Positions 10,063 to 21,475 of a stretch of DNA of 64,000 nucleotides are shown in pieces. This DNA comes from Branchipolynoe longqiensis (lineage: Eukaryota > Annelida > Polychaeta > Phyllodocida > Polynoidae): NCBI GenBank assembly GCA_030323885.1, contig CM059197.1:36864556-36928555 (forward strand), given 5' to 3'. How positions within the stretch are numbered: the first letter of the stretch is position 1; each line of letters opens with the position of its first letter. Made by a program: the position numbers and the translations under genes. Under the pieces are notes generated by a model. The model was not told the DNA's origin. It did no database searches and saw only the letters and a list, made by a program, of their open reading frames with translations.

Positions 10063-10261
10063 CCCTAAGAAAATAGAGTAGTGTTTTGAACTTAAAGGTA
10101 GTGTTTTGAACTTAAGGATAGTGTTTTGAGCGTGGCCACAGTAGTGTTTTGAACTTACCATCAACCAGGTTCAAAACACTACCGTAGTGTTTTGAACCTA
10201 GGTTGAAAACACTACCGTAGTGTTTTTGTGGGGTAGTGTTTTGAACTTACTACACCGGGCC

Positions 10262-10616
10262 TCAAAGTTTCATAGTCCGATGGTTTTGAGTTTCTGTCAT
10301 TTTTCTGAGGTAAATATACTAAATTGATTGTCATAATCTACCTTTCTTTAATTTGAAGTGACCTTCATTTTGAATGGCTAACCTTTGAGATATTTGAAGT
10401 GCAAAGAGGTCAAATTAATTTTGGCAAGCACGCCAAAGCTCTGATGCCATAGGCTTCAGCAGTAACCGGTTTGATTAAATTGACTCAGTATCCCTTTCTA
10501 TGTGGCACCAAATGCTTAATAAGTGCATCATTATCTAATTTAGATATGTAGAATCAGATCTAGATAATTAGTTTTGTTTTGAAAATCTGATGCTTCATCG
10601 GACTATGCAACTTTAA
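10262..10616 (+). mobile_element. TTAAAGTTGCATAG-type MITE, intact copy
   Basis: The ends are CAAAGTTTCATAGTCCGATG and CATCGGACTATGCAACTTTA, inverted. The interior matches the copies at 6771-7814 and 29988-30338, including TGCTTAATAAGTGCATCA. No coding capacity. Confidence 0.75.
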
Positions 10617-10956
10617 ATAGGCCTAAATGCTGTGGAGGATTAGATAAGATATATTTTAAAGTGTACCTATAATTAATAGGTTTATAACTGTACAATTATA
10701 TATTTCTTTATTTCTGAAAATATGTCAATCGAGTAAAAATAGCATTTTGAGTAGGACCTTTGTCACATATAGTGTATTCCTTTCTCGGAATTACGGTAAT
10801 TTTAATGTAGTACCTGTTTTCTGCGAATGCCCTCACATCTGTGTTTGCTATGAAGGCTTAAGTTGGTATAGGTGTGTCCAACTCCAAGCTAGCATACAAA
10901 CAAGTAGTGCCTACATACTTCCCCACGGGAACCAGTTAAAGTCACCAATAGCGGAA
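10617..10956. other. Intergenic AT-rich DNA
   Basis: No homology to other parts of the window, no splice-flanked coding frame and no terminal repeats recognised. Confidence 0.4.
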
Positions 10957-10962
10957 TGGATG

Positions 10963-11678
10963 CATACCTGCCAACTTTTGTTAAACGAAAATCCTAATAT
11001 TAGAAATCCATCCGAGCGAAGCGAGGCGCGCAAGCATTCTAGGGGGGTCCGGGGGCATGACCCCCCTGGAAAAAATTGAAAAATACACAAAAAATGGTGC
11101 ATTCTGGTGCATTTTCAGAGACATTTTAGGCACATTATTAAAGAAATTATTACCAGTTTTCAGCCTAAATACTAGAGTGAGTAAAGTTAAAAGTACATGT
11201 ATATGTATATAAAATGGAAACTATCAGGCGATTAAAGTCTTTACGGTCATAAACAATGTTTGACTGCCTACAAACTACAATCTTTTAGATTGACAGATTG
11301 AAAGCTCAAACAAACAGATGGACAGCAGCATACCATAAGGCCAACAATAAAATATTCTTTGTTTCCCCTCACACAACCATTTTATTGAGTAGGTAGTGTA
11401 AGTGGAACATTTAACATTTTATTTTTGGCCGAATAAGTCCTGTTTTTCAAGCGGGAAATTAAATATAATAATAAACTAAAACATAGAATGATTTCAAATT
11501 ATTCAAATTATAAAATTTATGGCGATATATAGCACTAATCAGGACGCGGGATGCGGGCCGGATTTTTTTTCGAATTTGATTTTGAAAAAGCGGAATAATA
11601 TGTTTATAATTCGGAGGGCGGAATGAGAATAAAAAAATTGTAATTATTCCGCCAAAATCGTAATAGTTGGCAGGTATG
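10963..11678. mobile_element. TIR element CATACCTGCCAACTTTT with 6 bp target duplication
   Basis: The left end CATACCTGCCAACTTTT and right end TAATAGTTGGCAGGTATG are inverted. They are flanked by a perfect TGGATG direct repeat (10957-10962 and 11679-11684). The 716 bp interior includes GCGAAGCGAGGCGCGC and GGGGGGTCCGGGGGCATGAC. No transposase is encoded. The superfamily is undetermined. Confidence 0.75.
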
Positions 11679-11699
11679 TGGATGGCATATAGTAATGAG

Positions 11700-11850
11700 T
11701 TCATAGTGTCCATTTCTCACGTAGGGAGATCATGGGTTCGATCCCTGGTCGACGTATAGCAAACATGAAAGAAAATTGGAACTTGAATTGCTACCTCGCA
11801 TGGATGGTGCTAGCCATTAGTAGCATAGGGCAAAGGCTTGCGGACTCATA
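11700..11850 (+). mobile_element. SINE-like fragment with a B box
   Basis: It contains GGGAGATCATGGGTTCGATC and CTGGTCGACG, then the short conserved GCATAGGGCAAAGGCTTG. This resembles a truncated family-1 SINE body. Confidence 0.45.
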
Positions 11851-12700
11851 TATATGTAGGATATTCCCCCAAATGCCCCATATCCCCAGAATTGACTTAA
11901 GTAAGCTTGTGAATTAACCTGATCTAACCTATTGGAAACTGTTTTGCGTCGTCCCAGATTTAATAAATAGCTATTGCCAGACATTTTCAGTGGTAGGGTC
12001 CCCACAAAGCCCATTTCCTCAGTCCTAGTCTCCTACTGCAGCTGCAACTGCTGATACCCCAAACATAACTACTATGGCATCACAATTGACCACTGAAGAT
12101 CTGAATGCATGCAAAGTACTGCAAAAGGTCCTAGATCTGTATTGGTTTTGGAAACTGAGAGAATGCAACACAACACTGCATGCTTAGACAGGGGGACACC
12201 CAGGAATTGGCTAGGGGGGCTGGGGGAGTGTCCAAATATGGATCGAAACTACCCCTATTTTAGGGTAATTTTTTTCACATGGGTTGGTGGAACAACACCC
12301 ATTTTAGGGAAATATTTTACATGGTTTTCTGGTGCAACAACCCACATTTTGGTGCAATTTTTCACATAATCTTAAAATCTAGTGTTCCTTAATAAATTCA
12401 ATTGGGGGAGGGGGGGGGGGGGGGTCCGGGCAACCAGAAAACCCCCCTGGGTGCGCCCCTGTGCTAGATGTATGACAATGATGTGGCGAGGGGGAGGAGG
12501 GGTGGTTGTTGATTCAGACCACGAACGTCCCATATGTCCGCTGGTGCATGGTACTGGTCAACCAACGAGAAGAATTGTCTCGGTTCCAATTGGTCAATGC
12601 CTTTAAAGAATTAAGATGTACACCTCGCCTCCTACAATAATACATCTTAAAAGTTATTAAACCACCACCGCTCACTCACGGAAATAAATAAGCTAGCCTG
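11851..12700. other. Intergenic DNA with a poly-G tract near 12411-12425
   Basis: No recognisable gene. It contains a G-rich tract and decayed sequence reminiscent of dispersed repeats (GGGTGCGCCCCTG). No conserved protein frame seen. Confidence 0.4.
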
Positions 12701-12704
12701 TGTA

Positions 12705-13040
12705 GTCAACGTTGGTTGTTGGATCTTTACGTCCTGGCAACATCTAAGGTCATATCAGTATGAGTACAGACTTGTGTCAGTGCACACTCATGGCGACTTT
12801 ATAGTGCTTCCCCACTGGGAATCAGGCTGCTGGCACCCATGACCCAATATCCCACTCTCAGTCACATTATCCTGACACTGAGCTAACCAGTCCTTGCCCC
12901 ATCCTATTAAGGTCAAGCGCCAGGCTAGGAAGCGAAAAGTATCAATTGTATATGTCATTGGTTTGACTCGACCGGGAACCGAACTCCCGATCTCCCGCAC
13001 GCGAGGTCCATGCTCGACCGATTTGGCGACTGTGCCCGGT
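12705..13040 (-). mobile_element. tRNA-headed SINE, family 1, reverse orientation
   Basis: The plus strand shows the inverted tail GTCCTGGCAACATCTAAGGT at the left and the inverted head at the right (GAACCGAACTCCCGATCTCC). Body landmarks such as GACTTTATAGTGCT and CACATTATCCTGACACTGAG match other copies. Confidence 0.8.
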
Positions 13041-13299
13041 ATATCTTATGGAAAGCAATAGCGACCGGGCCCTGGACTAACGACCAAAGGGTGTACACGC
13101 CCAACAAATGCAAATATGTTATTATATAGGCTGTGACTGTGCTTATGACGAGTCTTAATTGCTAAATTCTGGTCGTGCTTGCGCAGTTGGGATCGCAAGT
13201 TTGTCCCGTATGTCTTCTTTAACTTAAATTTAAGTCTAACCTTAACCATAACCCTAAATAAAACCCTAAGCTTAAGCCTAACCCTCGCCTGCGAATGTC

Positions 13300-13596
13300 A
13301 CGCATCCGCATCACTGAAACTTACAGGACATCGATGTACGCCTAACGCTTACATAACGTACGGCAGACGTAAGATCCACACATTGTTGAACGTTGTCGTG
13401 CGTCAAAAGTTTTGTACATGCACACAACTTTGCCGACCCCCTGATGTGCGACACCATATCTCGACGAACATCGACGTACATTGACGTATACCAACGCGCG
13501 CCTAATGCATACTGACGTATCCCGACGTAGCGGCCAAAAATCACATACGTCGACGTACGTTGCCGCGAAGCATCGTAATGTGACAGCACCATAAAA
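13300..13596. mobile_element. Fold-back element with CGACGTA subrepeats
   Basis: Words such as CGACGTA, TACGCCTAA and ATCGACGTACA occur on both sides in opposite orientation around a short AAGTTTTGTACATGC core. The right end is GTAATGTGACAGCACC, matching the terminus type of other fold-back families. The left end is less certain. Confidence 0.55.
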
Positions 13597-13599
13597 GCA

Positions 13600-14267
13600 T
13601 AGTCACTCTGTATTATATAACAGACCCCTACACACGTACAGGCCATTAGCCTGACAAATCAGGACTGAGCATAATTATACGCACATCAAATGTAAACACA
13701 AGATGTAACCAATCTAATGGACACACCCCTAGGGCCCAACCTACCACCCTAGGTCAATGTGTGTTCATGTGGCTAGCTAAAAGATTCACCCGACCCAGGA
13801 GCTCAGGATCAGGGCTGCGGGAGCAGGGCATAACTAGCAGGTGGCTATAACTAGTTAACACACCAATACATGAACGGTGCACCACACAAAATACACCCGA
13901 ACAGCTCTTCACATCTCAATCACAACTTACCCACAAAAACCGTGACCTGTTCACAGTACCCGTGAGACCCCCTCTCGTCCCATGGCGACAGTTGCAGGTA
14001 GATGTGGCCTTGCTTTCATACGACGGTAACTAGGCCTACTCAAGTTCCTGTTCCTACCATGGAATGAGGTATGTTGCGGAACCGTACACGGTATAAATAT
14101 GTTCTGTACAGGCAGGGAGGGTGCTGGTGCATGGTGACGGTTCCAGACAGGGAGCGGGGATGTCACGTGGATTATAAGCATATGTAACTAGGTCTGCCCA
14201 CACACTTTGGTGATCTAGATTTTATGGCGTACAAGTAGGCCCACATATACGTACCTACATACACACA
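13600..14267. other. Intergenic DNA without recognised features
   Basis: No gene, no clear repeat homology within the window, and no microsatellite. A 76-codon minus-strand frame (14181-13951) shows no recognisable motif. Confidence 0.4.
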
Positions 14268-15044
14268 TAAAGGGGCTGTCACATTAGGGTTCTTTGCGGG
14301 AGCGTACGGCGGCGTAGGCGTGTTACGTCATATACTTCGGCATATGCCGCCATAGGCCACCATACGCTACGCGTACGCTATGCGTACACTACGCATACGC
14401 CATCATGTGCCGGCTTACGCCGTCCTACGCCGGCTTACGCCGTCCTACGCCGCCATATGCTTTCTCACATCCGTCCGTCCAAATCTTTTTGTGCATGCTA
14501 AAAAAATCTCGACCTATGGGAGCGTATGGTTCATACGCTACTCATACGCTACTCATACGCTGGCATACGCTCCTCGTATGCTAGGGGTACGCCATCGTAC
14601 GCAAGGGGTATGCCGGCATATGCTACTCATACGCTCAACTTGCATCACGGGCTTATCTCTGGCGTATGAAGCGTACGCAGAACCTACAAGTTGCGTATGG
14701 GAGCGTATTCGTAGCGTATGCAAAGCGTATGAGTAGCATATGGCGGCGTATGCCCGACCTATGGTCTCGGTATATAAAGGCGACGCTCCTCATATGCTCC
14801 TCATACGCTCCTAAAATAATCATACGCTCCTCATACGCTCCACATGCCAATCAAAACCGTCAAAAAATGTCACAGTACGCTCACATACGCTCCTCGTACG
14901 CTCCTCATAGGTTACGCATATGCTCAAAAACACCCGAGAGGTCACCAAAGGTCATGATACGTCGTCCCGCACAGTTTTTTCCCATTTTCGATGTAGGTTT
15001 TCAATACGCTCCCACCATACGCCGTAATGTGACAGGGCCTTTAG
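14268..15044. mobile_element. Fold-back element with CATACGCTCC subrepeats, copy 1
   Basis: The ends TAAAGGGGCTGTCACATTAG and GTAATGTGACAGGGCCTTTA are inverted. The arms are made of CATACGCTCC, CGGCGTA and related words. The interior core reads TTTTTGTGCATGC. It is homologous to the shorter copy at 32196-32623. Confidence 0.85.
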
Positions 15045-15284
15045 TAGTACACGTGTCATGTCCCTGCGTGTGGGTGGTATATGGGTTGTTTTCATCCTGG
15101 GTAAGCTACCAGGACCTGGTTGGTGTTGTCATGGATAGGCTCCGATAAAGGATGGGTTTTTTTTCAACACCATTTAGGTTTCAAGGTTATTATTGCCGGA
15201 AGTGATAGTGATAAGCTTTCACTACCTATAAAGTACTTTCTCATGGCATGCGTATCAAATAGCCTCTGATAACCAAGTCCAACT

Positions 15285-17118
15285 CCCGGCCTTCACGAGG
15301 TGAAACTGTTTCTACTGACAGGCGAAAGGGGCAAAGGCGGATCTCTGGCGCCTCAAAACCAGAGAGAAGGTAAACTCTGATTTAAAACCCCCGCTGCCGG
15401 GCGGGTAGTCCCATTGACCAGAAGTTGGTAGTGCACACCAGCGGCCATACCGACTCAATTGTGCGGTGCACATCAACTTTGTTGGTGTGGTCAGGGGATG
15501 TCACCCCTTCAAGTGCATGAAGACTGGAGCAGCAGATGAGTTAGAAGATCAATAGCTTTGAAGGTGTAACAGCAAGATGATGTGGCTCATCAGGGCACAC
15601 TCTGACAAAGATGAGTAAGTGGCCAGTCACCTTGGAAAGGAAGGGGAACCTACCAAGTATTTACCCATAGTAAGCAATGGTAATAGATGAAGTGGGGATT
15701 CAAATCATTCATAAGCTAGTAAATGACATCTATGAGACTGGATTTATACCATTGAATATGAATGAATCCATATTTGTGCGACTCCCAAAGAAGCTAAAAC
15801 CAACATTGTGTACTGAGTACAGAACACTAAGCCTGATGAGTCATATGTTGAAGATGATCCTGAAAATAATTTTACTGAGAAACAGGCAGAAAATTGAAGA
15901 ACAAATCAGTAATGTACAAAGTGGGTTTATATCTGGAAGAGGTACACGTGAAGGGATTTTCAATATGAGAATGATTTGTGAACGTTATTGTGAAGTGAAC
16001 CAGGATGTTTATGCCTGCTTTATTGACTATGAGAAGGCCTTCGACCGAGTCAATCATGAACTGTTAATCAAATGTTTACAAGATATTGGTGTCAATGGCA
16101 AAGACATTAAACTAATTGTGAACTTAAGTTATACTGGACACAACGTGCATTTATAAAAATGGAGCAGGGCCTATCGGATGAAGTTATGATTAAACGAGGA
16201 GTTCGACAGGGGTGTGTATGTCTATTTAACCTGTACACAGAGATGATTTTCAGACACATTGAAGATTGCAAGGGAGTGACAATAGGTGGCATGAACGTCA
16301 ACAATCTTAGATATGCCGATGACAGTGTAATACTAGCAGACAGTGAGAAAAACCTACAAGATATAGTCAATAGAATCAATAAAGCTGGAATACTATTCAA
16401 CAAGAAGATGAATGCCAGGAAGACCAAAACAATGGTTATAAGTAAAAAGACAGATAAACCAAATGTCAATATAACCAAATGTCAATATAACCATAGATGG
16501 CACAAACATAGAACAAGTATCCAAATTCATATATCTCGGACAAAAGATTACAAATGATGGGAGATGTGAGGAAGAAATTAAAAGAAGGATAACAATAGCC
16601 CGAACAACATTCTCCAAAATGCATAGAGTGTTAACATCAAGTAAGATATTAATACAAACAAGGAAGCCTATTCTTCAGTGTTATGTGTGGTCTACTCTAA
16701 TGTATGGGGCTGAGACATGGACAATCTCTAAGAAAATGTACAAACGTTTAGCAGCATTTGAGATGTGGACTTATCGAAGGATGATGAAAATATCATGGAC
16801 AAAGAAGATCACCAACAAAGAAGTTCTCAGAAAAATTAAAAATAAGAAAAGCTTGTTTGCCACTATACAGAGAGAGAAACTTATTTATTTTGGCCACATC
16901 ATTCGTCAGAGTTCAATATACCGTACATTGTTAGAAGGGAAGGTGAATGGCAGCAGAGGGAGAGGGAGACCAAGAACATCATGGTTTACAAATATTTCAC
17001 AGTGGACAGGCTTGAATTATTCACAGTCGATCAGAACAGCACACCATCGGGACAAGTGGAGAACCATTGCATCCAACCCTCGACTAGAGGACGGAACTAT
17101 TGATTGATTGATTGATTA
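15285..17118 (+). mobile_element. RTE-like LINE, 5'-truncated and frameshifted
   Basis: A reverse transcriptase is spread over three frames on the plus strand. It begins in 15677-16156 (YRTLSLMSHMLKM, FIDYEKAFDRVNHE). It continues after a frameshift near 16130 through RGVRQGC and the YADD catalytic box (about 16314-16325). It resumes after a tandem duplication near 16457-16491 as YGAETWTIS and YRRMMKISW to the stop after 17090. The C-terminus (YFGHIIRQSS, RGRGRPRTSW) resembles RTE/BovB-type LINEs. The 3' end is a short TTGA tandem tail at about 17100-17118, typical for such LINEs. No endonuclease domain is visible. The GC-rich leader at 15287-15450 may be a remnant of the 5' region. Inactive. 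Confidence 0.85.
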
Positions 17119-17135
17119 GGTATATTAGATTGTAT

Positions 17136-17166
<31 letters not shown>

Positions 17167-17253
17167 ATTTATTAAATATCCAAATAGTGTCTTAACGCAT
17201 ATATTCTGGCAATATCCATTGCAATGGATGGGACATTGCAAACCAGACGGGAT

Positions 17254-17375
17254 GGCCAAATGAGTTAGAGCGTCCGTCTCCCGTGTGGTAGATCGTGGGG
17301 TTGTGGGTTCGATTCCTGGTCGAGTCAAACCAATGACTTATTAGTATAGGGCAAGGAGCAGTGGAATGAGGAAGA
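17254..17375 (+). mobile_element. tRNA-headed SINE, family 1, 3'-truncated
   Basis: The head GACGGGATGGCCAAATGAGT, B box GGGTTCGATTCC and GTCGAGTCAAACCAATGACT are present. The body breaks off shortly after TAGGGCAAGGAG, so the conserved tail is absent. Confidence 0.75.
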
Positions 17376-17555
17376 CCAATCGCCTGCGACTGAAATTTAC
17401 CCTGCTTAAACAACTAATGTACAAACAAACAAAAAAAACTAAAATGCTTGACGATAACAGTAATGTACTGGTGACTGGGAAATTTAAAAGCATCTGTGTT
17501 GTTCTTTGCTGTTTCTATCATACTGGCTCGATAACCATGCGATGTGTGTAATGTA

Positions 17556-17559
<4 letters not shown>

Positions 17560-17623
<64 letters not shown>

Positions 17624-18112
17624 TCAGGATCATGAAAAGAGGCCAATTGGGGGAAGTTGTCGGCGTCGATCATTGGATGTCGGCGTCGATCGGCATACTT
17701 ATAGTTTAGCATTGACAGAGGTCTTGCAAAGTACTTAAATTTATCCTGAATGTAAAGGTAGAGAAAATACAACAACCTTATTTGTTTCTAGGATAATTTA
17801 ATATAAAACAAAGAAATGCACCCCACTTTAAGAATTGTGACACCGACATCTGTTAAAGTTGTCGGCGTCGAGCATTGGATGTCGGGTTCGATCGGCATAC
17901 TTATAGTTTAGCATTGACAGAGGTGTTGCAAAGTCCTTAAATTTATCCTGAATGTAAAGGTAGAGAAAATACAACAACCTTATTTGTTTTTAGGATAATT
18001 TAATATAAAACAAAAGAATGCACTACACTTTAGAATTGCGACGCCGACCTCTTAAATAAACCACCAATTGGCCCATTTTCGTGAGGCTGACTCATATATA
18101 TATATATAAAGT
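17560..18112. mobile_element. TIR-like element with AT-repeat flanks and an internal duplication
   Basis: The left end ATATGAGTCAGGATCATGAA and the inverted right end TTCGTGAGGCTGACTCATAT abut dinucleotide AT tracts on both sides. Two copies of a roughly 205 bp unit (about 17655-17860 and 17861-18062) follow one another, sharing TCGGCATACTTATAGTTTAG. No coding potential. The AT tracts may be the target microsatellite. Confidence 0.6.
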
Positions 18113-18440
18113 TGGCTACAAATAACGGGGGCAAGGAAAGAGAGGCAAGTTGAGGAGTGGTGGAAGCCTACCTTTATTTTCGGAGACCCAGTGGCCAAGC
18201 AATAAAACAGCCCTACCTACAGAAAAAGTTAAAAATTCAGAGCTCATGTGATCCAAACATGCTCTGGCTGGCCTATGCCTAAACGGTGGTGGCGCCAGAG
18301 GCAAGCAACGGGTTCCGGCCCGCAGCAAATAGGACAGTACTAATAATACGTAGATACTCAATAGCAAGCAATTATATACAAAGTTCCATAAAACCATATA
18401 GAATAGTCGTATCCAGAGATTGCTGTTTTGAAAAATCATA
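18113..18440. other. Unassigned segment with a 107-codon minus-strand frame
   Basis: A minus-strand frame (18439-18116) is open but I recognise no domain. It has no clear splice context and may be repeat-derived. Confidence 0.3.
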
Positions 18441-18800
18441 TGGGGCCCACAATATAACCCAGATTGACCCTATATGGGCTCTGTGTTATCTGACAGTGTG
18501 GCCATTGTTGGGCCATTGTTGGGCCATTGTTGGGCCACCCTTGGGCCACCGTTGGGCCCCGTTGGCCCCCCATTGGGCCAACAGCGGCGTATGCTGCTAT
18601 GGGTGGAAAACACCGTCGGGCCACTGTTGGGCCAACGGTGCCATATGCTGGTATGGTTGGCTTGCCACTGTTGGCCCGTTGGCGGGTCAGTGGACAAAAC
18701 GTTGGCTGGGCGACGGTTTGCCACCGTTGGCCCGACGGCGCAGCCACCATCGGGCCAATGTCGGCCCGACGACTCTGTGCTATCTCGGTTGTGACTTCCG
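18441..18800. mobile_element. Fold-back-like element with GTTGGGCCA subrepeats
   Basis: The left half repeats TTGGGCCAC and the right half repeats GGCCCGACGG or CCGTTGGCCC. GCCCATATAGGG-type and CTCTGTG(C/T)TATCT motifs lie near both ends. The four long open frames here are repeat translations. The exact termini are unclear. Confidence 0.55.
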
Positions 18801-19029
18801 AAGTAAAGCCCTAAAGGAGTAGAGCATCGCAGCCCTCCACGAGACATGAACCGAGTTCAATGTTAGTAAAGCAAAAACTCGTAAGAGCATCCCCGGCAGC
18901 ATTGGCGCCACCTGCTGTGGTGTGTCACCCTTCTGGCGTCTATTTAGCCCTTGATTGTTTCGTGAACCACATATTCATCATCACGGGAGCCATTCTAGTG
19001 AAGGAAAAACTTCAAACCCAATAAGTAGT
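18801..19029. other. Unassigned spacer left of the DIRS-like gag fragment
   Basis: No coding frame or repeat recognised. It may hold the downstream part of the host retroelement that was split by the gag-fragment insertion, but no domain is readable. Confidence 0.3.
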
Positions 19030-19580
19030 TAACCACCAAATGGTTCGGCCGCCTCTCGCCTCTGATTTGCGGCGTGTTGCTCCAAGGTGTTCCACCTCTC
19101 CTCGATGGCGTCGATGGACGCCTGCATGCGACTCATTCCGTCAGCCTGCTTTGCTTTGGCCGACGGCTTTCGCACGCGAGTCGATTGCCGCGCTGCCGGT
19201 GAGGGCCGGGGCGGTGGCGTGGGTGGCCGTGGGGATGCGCCGCCATCTTGTGAGTGGATGGAGTCGCTCGCGTCGGATGGCGGGGTTGTCGCCTTCCGTG
19301 TGGCGCGTTTCCGTGTTTATACTGACTGCTGCGGCTCTGCGGGTTCTTTGCATAATGTTGCGTGACGTGGGGGCGCTTTTAATCCGTTTGACTCCGTTTG
19401 ACTCCGTTTGACGTGGGTGATTCATGGGTGGAGACGGGAGTTGCTGTTGATAATCCATACGGAGAGAACCAGTAGCCCGCATGCAGGTCAGAGGGGGGGA
19501 GGGGTGTGAGGGAGCGTGCGGTGCATGGAGATGTGACCGTCTCGGGCTTCCCGCCGGATCAACCACAATTCGGAAATTAT
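19030..19580 (-). mobile_element. 5' end fragment (leader and gag N-terminus) of the DIRS-like family
   Basis: The minus strand carries the same right terminus as the 1-5165 element (CTTCCCGCCGGATCAACC, then ACAATTCGG). It also carries a gag N-terminus with HSQDGGAS, STRVRKPSAKAKQAD and an IDAIEERWNTLEQ-like coiled coil, matching the copy at 4660-5050. The reading frame is broken several times. The terminus abuts the RNase H sequence VNVVCDALGRL of another element, so it inserted into that element. Confidence 0.8.
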
Positions 19581-20096
19581 GGGCCGATTCAACATCCAGT
19601 CTACCTAGAGCATCGCACACCACATTAACTCTTGTATTTATGTACGTTGATAGAAACGGGAAGTTATGTTGTAGAGACAATCAGAATAATTTATGCAACA
19701 TACCCATAATCTATACCTGCCTGTATTCAGCGAAGCCTGCACCACCGCACTGTCAGTTATCAAAATAATCTCAGCGCCCTCCCATCCCTGGGCCCAGGGA
19801 ATGGCTCCCTCCAATACCGCCTTCATCTCCTTAACATTTATATGCTCCCTATCTACTCCTGCGGGCACCGATACGTGATGATGCCCCATCTCACATCTTA
19901 GCACCTCATCATCCTCAGCCTTTAAAGATGTGACTATCCAGTCGCTCACATGGGTGGCCCCTAACCCCCAATTCGAGGCATCGCTGTAGACAGAGGCGGT
20001 CACTGCAAATTTTCCTAACATGCATGCCTTCCCATTAAATCTAGCTGTGAAGGCGGCCACCAATTGATGACGTCCCTAAAGCCTGCATTTAAGCGA

Positions 20097-20451
20097 GCCC
20101 GGTGTCGTATTCTCAGCGCCCGGTCATTCTCAGCGGCCTGTCGTGGCTTCTGCGCATGCGCGGATTTTCGAACGTTGCCGCGAGCACTGCTATTTGTTTT
20201 GTTTACACTCGGCCATTCGACGCTGATCGAGCTGCTACGTTAATATCGCTTGGAATTTAAGGTTAATTTAATTAAATTTCATTATTTGAGTATGTAATTC
20301 TGTTAAATATGATCGCATTCAATAGATTTCGGCGTAATCGGTCCCTAACACTGCCGGGCACCAGCTGAGCTTGTAGTCGGCGATGCCACGGGTCTTTTGA
20401 CCACGACGGGCCGCTGAGAATGACGGGCCGCTGAAAATACGACACCGGTAA
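20097..20451. mobile_element. MITE A (CCGGTGTCGTATTTTCAGCG), copy 1
   Basis: The ends CCCGGTGTCGTATTCTCAGC and GCTGAAAATACGACACCGG are inverted, with subterminal CGGTCATTCTCAGCGGCC. About 355 bp. It interrupts the region between the RT connection and RNase H of the host retroelement. Interior matches copy 2. Confidence 0.85.
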
Positions 20452-21127
20452 AAGGGCTCCCGCAGGGTGCCTATTAGGTCATATGCATGTCTACTGAACG
20501 TTCCTCCTCCCCTGATGACTTTTGCGCAATGTGCCAAGTGGCCGGCTAATCTGTCTATATAGCCGTGTTCACACGGGCAAAATGTAAAGCGATTTAGACA
20601 AGGCGAATCATATGAATCGATTTAGTTTGAAAGTGTTTCGCATTCACACAGGCAGTGCTTTGAGTCGGTTTAAAAGGCGGAAGTGGATATCTGCGCATGA
20701 GCAAGTCCAGACTAACCAGCGCCAGTTTGGGTTCATCGACGTCGGCATGAGAGAGTCTGGGTTCGACCTAGGTATGTATGGACTGAATCGTATTGGTTTG
20801 GAATGGTCAAAACTTCTGCTGGGCAGTCAAACCCTAAAAATATATCATGAACAAAATATCTGTGCACCTCTAGCAGGTTCATAGACCAAATTATATAATA
20901 TGCGCTTTTGATCGACCGGAAAATCAACAAACTCAAGTCTCGACTGCGCATGTGTGTGACGTCCTTAATCCGCCTCAAGTAAGTCGGTTGCGTTCACACG
21001 AACAAGATCGGCCGACTTAAGCTAGTTCGCTTCATATAATCCACCTCCACAAGTGGTTTATATGAGCCGAACTAGATGAAGTGAACTAGCCCTAATCCGC
21101 CTCAACGTCGCGTTCACACGGCAAATG

Positions 21128-21475
21128 GGACCAGACGGGATGGCCGAATGAGTTAGAGCGTCCGTCTCCCGTGCTGGTAGATCGTGGGGTCGTGGGTTCG
21201 AGTCCCGGTCGAGTCAAACCAATGACTTTAAAATTGATACTTGTCGCTTCCTAGCCAGGCGCTCGGCATTATTAGGATAGGGCAAGGACTGGTGTGCTCA
21301 GTGTCAGGATAATGTGACTGAGTGGGATACCAGGTCATGGTGCCGGCGGCCTGGTTTCCCAGTGGGACAGCACTATAAAGTCGCCATGAGTGCACACTGT
21401 CACAAGTCGGTACCCGTCCTGATATGACCTTAGATGTTGCTAGGACGTAAAACAACAACAAACAAACAAAACAAA
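21128..21475 (+). mobile_element. tRNA-headed SINE, family 1, full-length with 11 bp target duplication
   Basis: The head GACGGGATGGCCGAATGAGT, B box GGTTCGAGTCCC, body, and tail GTCCTGATATGACCTTAGAT continue into GCTAGGACGTAAAAC and a CAAA-rich 3' end. It is flanked by perfect direct repeats CACGGCAAATG at 21117-21127 and 21476-21486. This is the best reference copy of the family in the window. Confidence 0.9.

Larger units (their letters stand above)
8574..10260. mobile_element. Fold-back element with GTTCAAAACACTAC subrepeats and a microsatellite core
   Basis: The left end GCCGGTGTAGGACGTTC and right end GAACTTACTACACCGGGC are inverted. Each arm repeats GTTCAAAACACTAC or its complement several times. 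The interior contains four copies of a roughly 43 bp tandem unit (8750-8940), a long TGTGTCTC microsatellite (8960-9675) and a SINE (9685-10062). Confidence 0.75.

Noticed and set aside
13230..13290. Telomere-like CCCTAA words
   Set aside because: Only a few degenerate units in a short stretch; not a telomeric array.
21128..21215. Possible functional tRNA gene
   Set aside because: A and B boxes are present but no complete cloverleaf with a paired acceptor stem can be drawn, and the same head is attached to the SINE body elsewhere.
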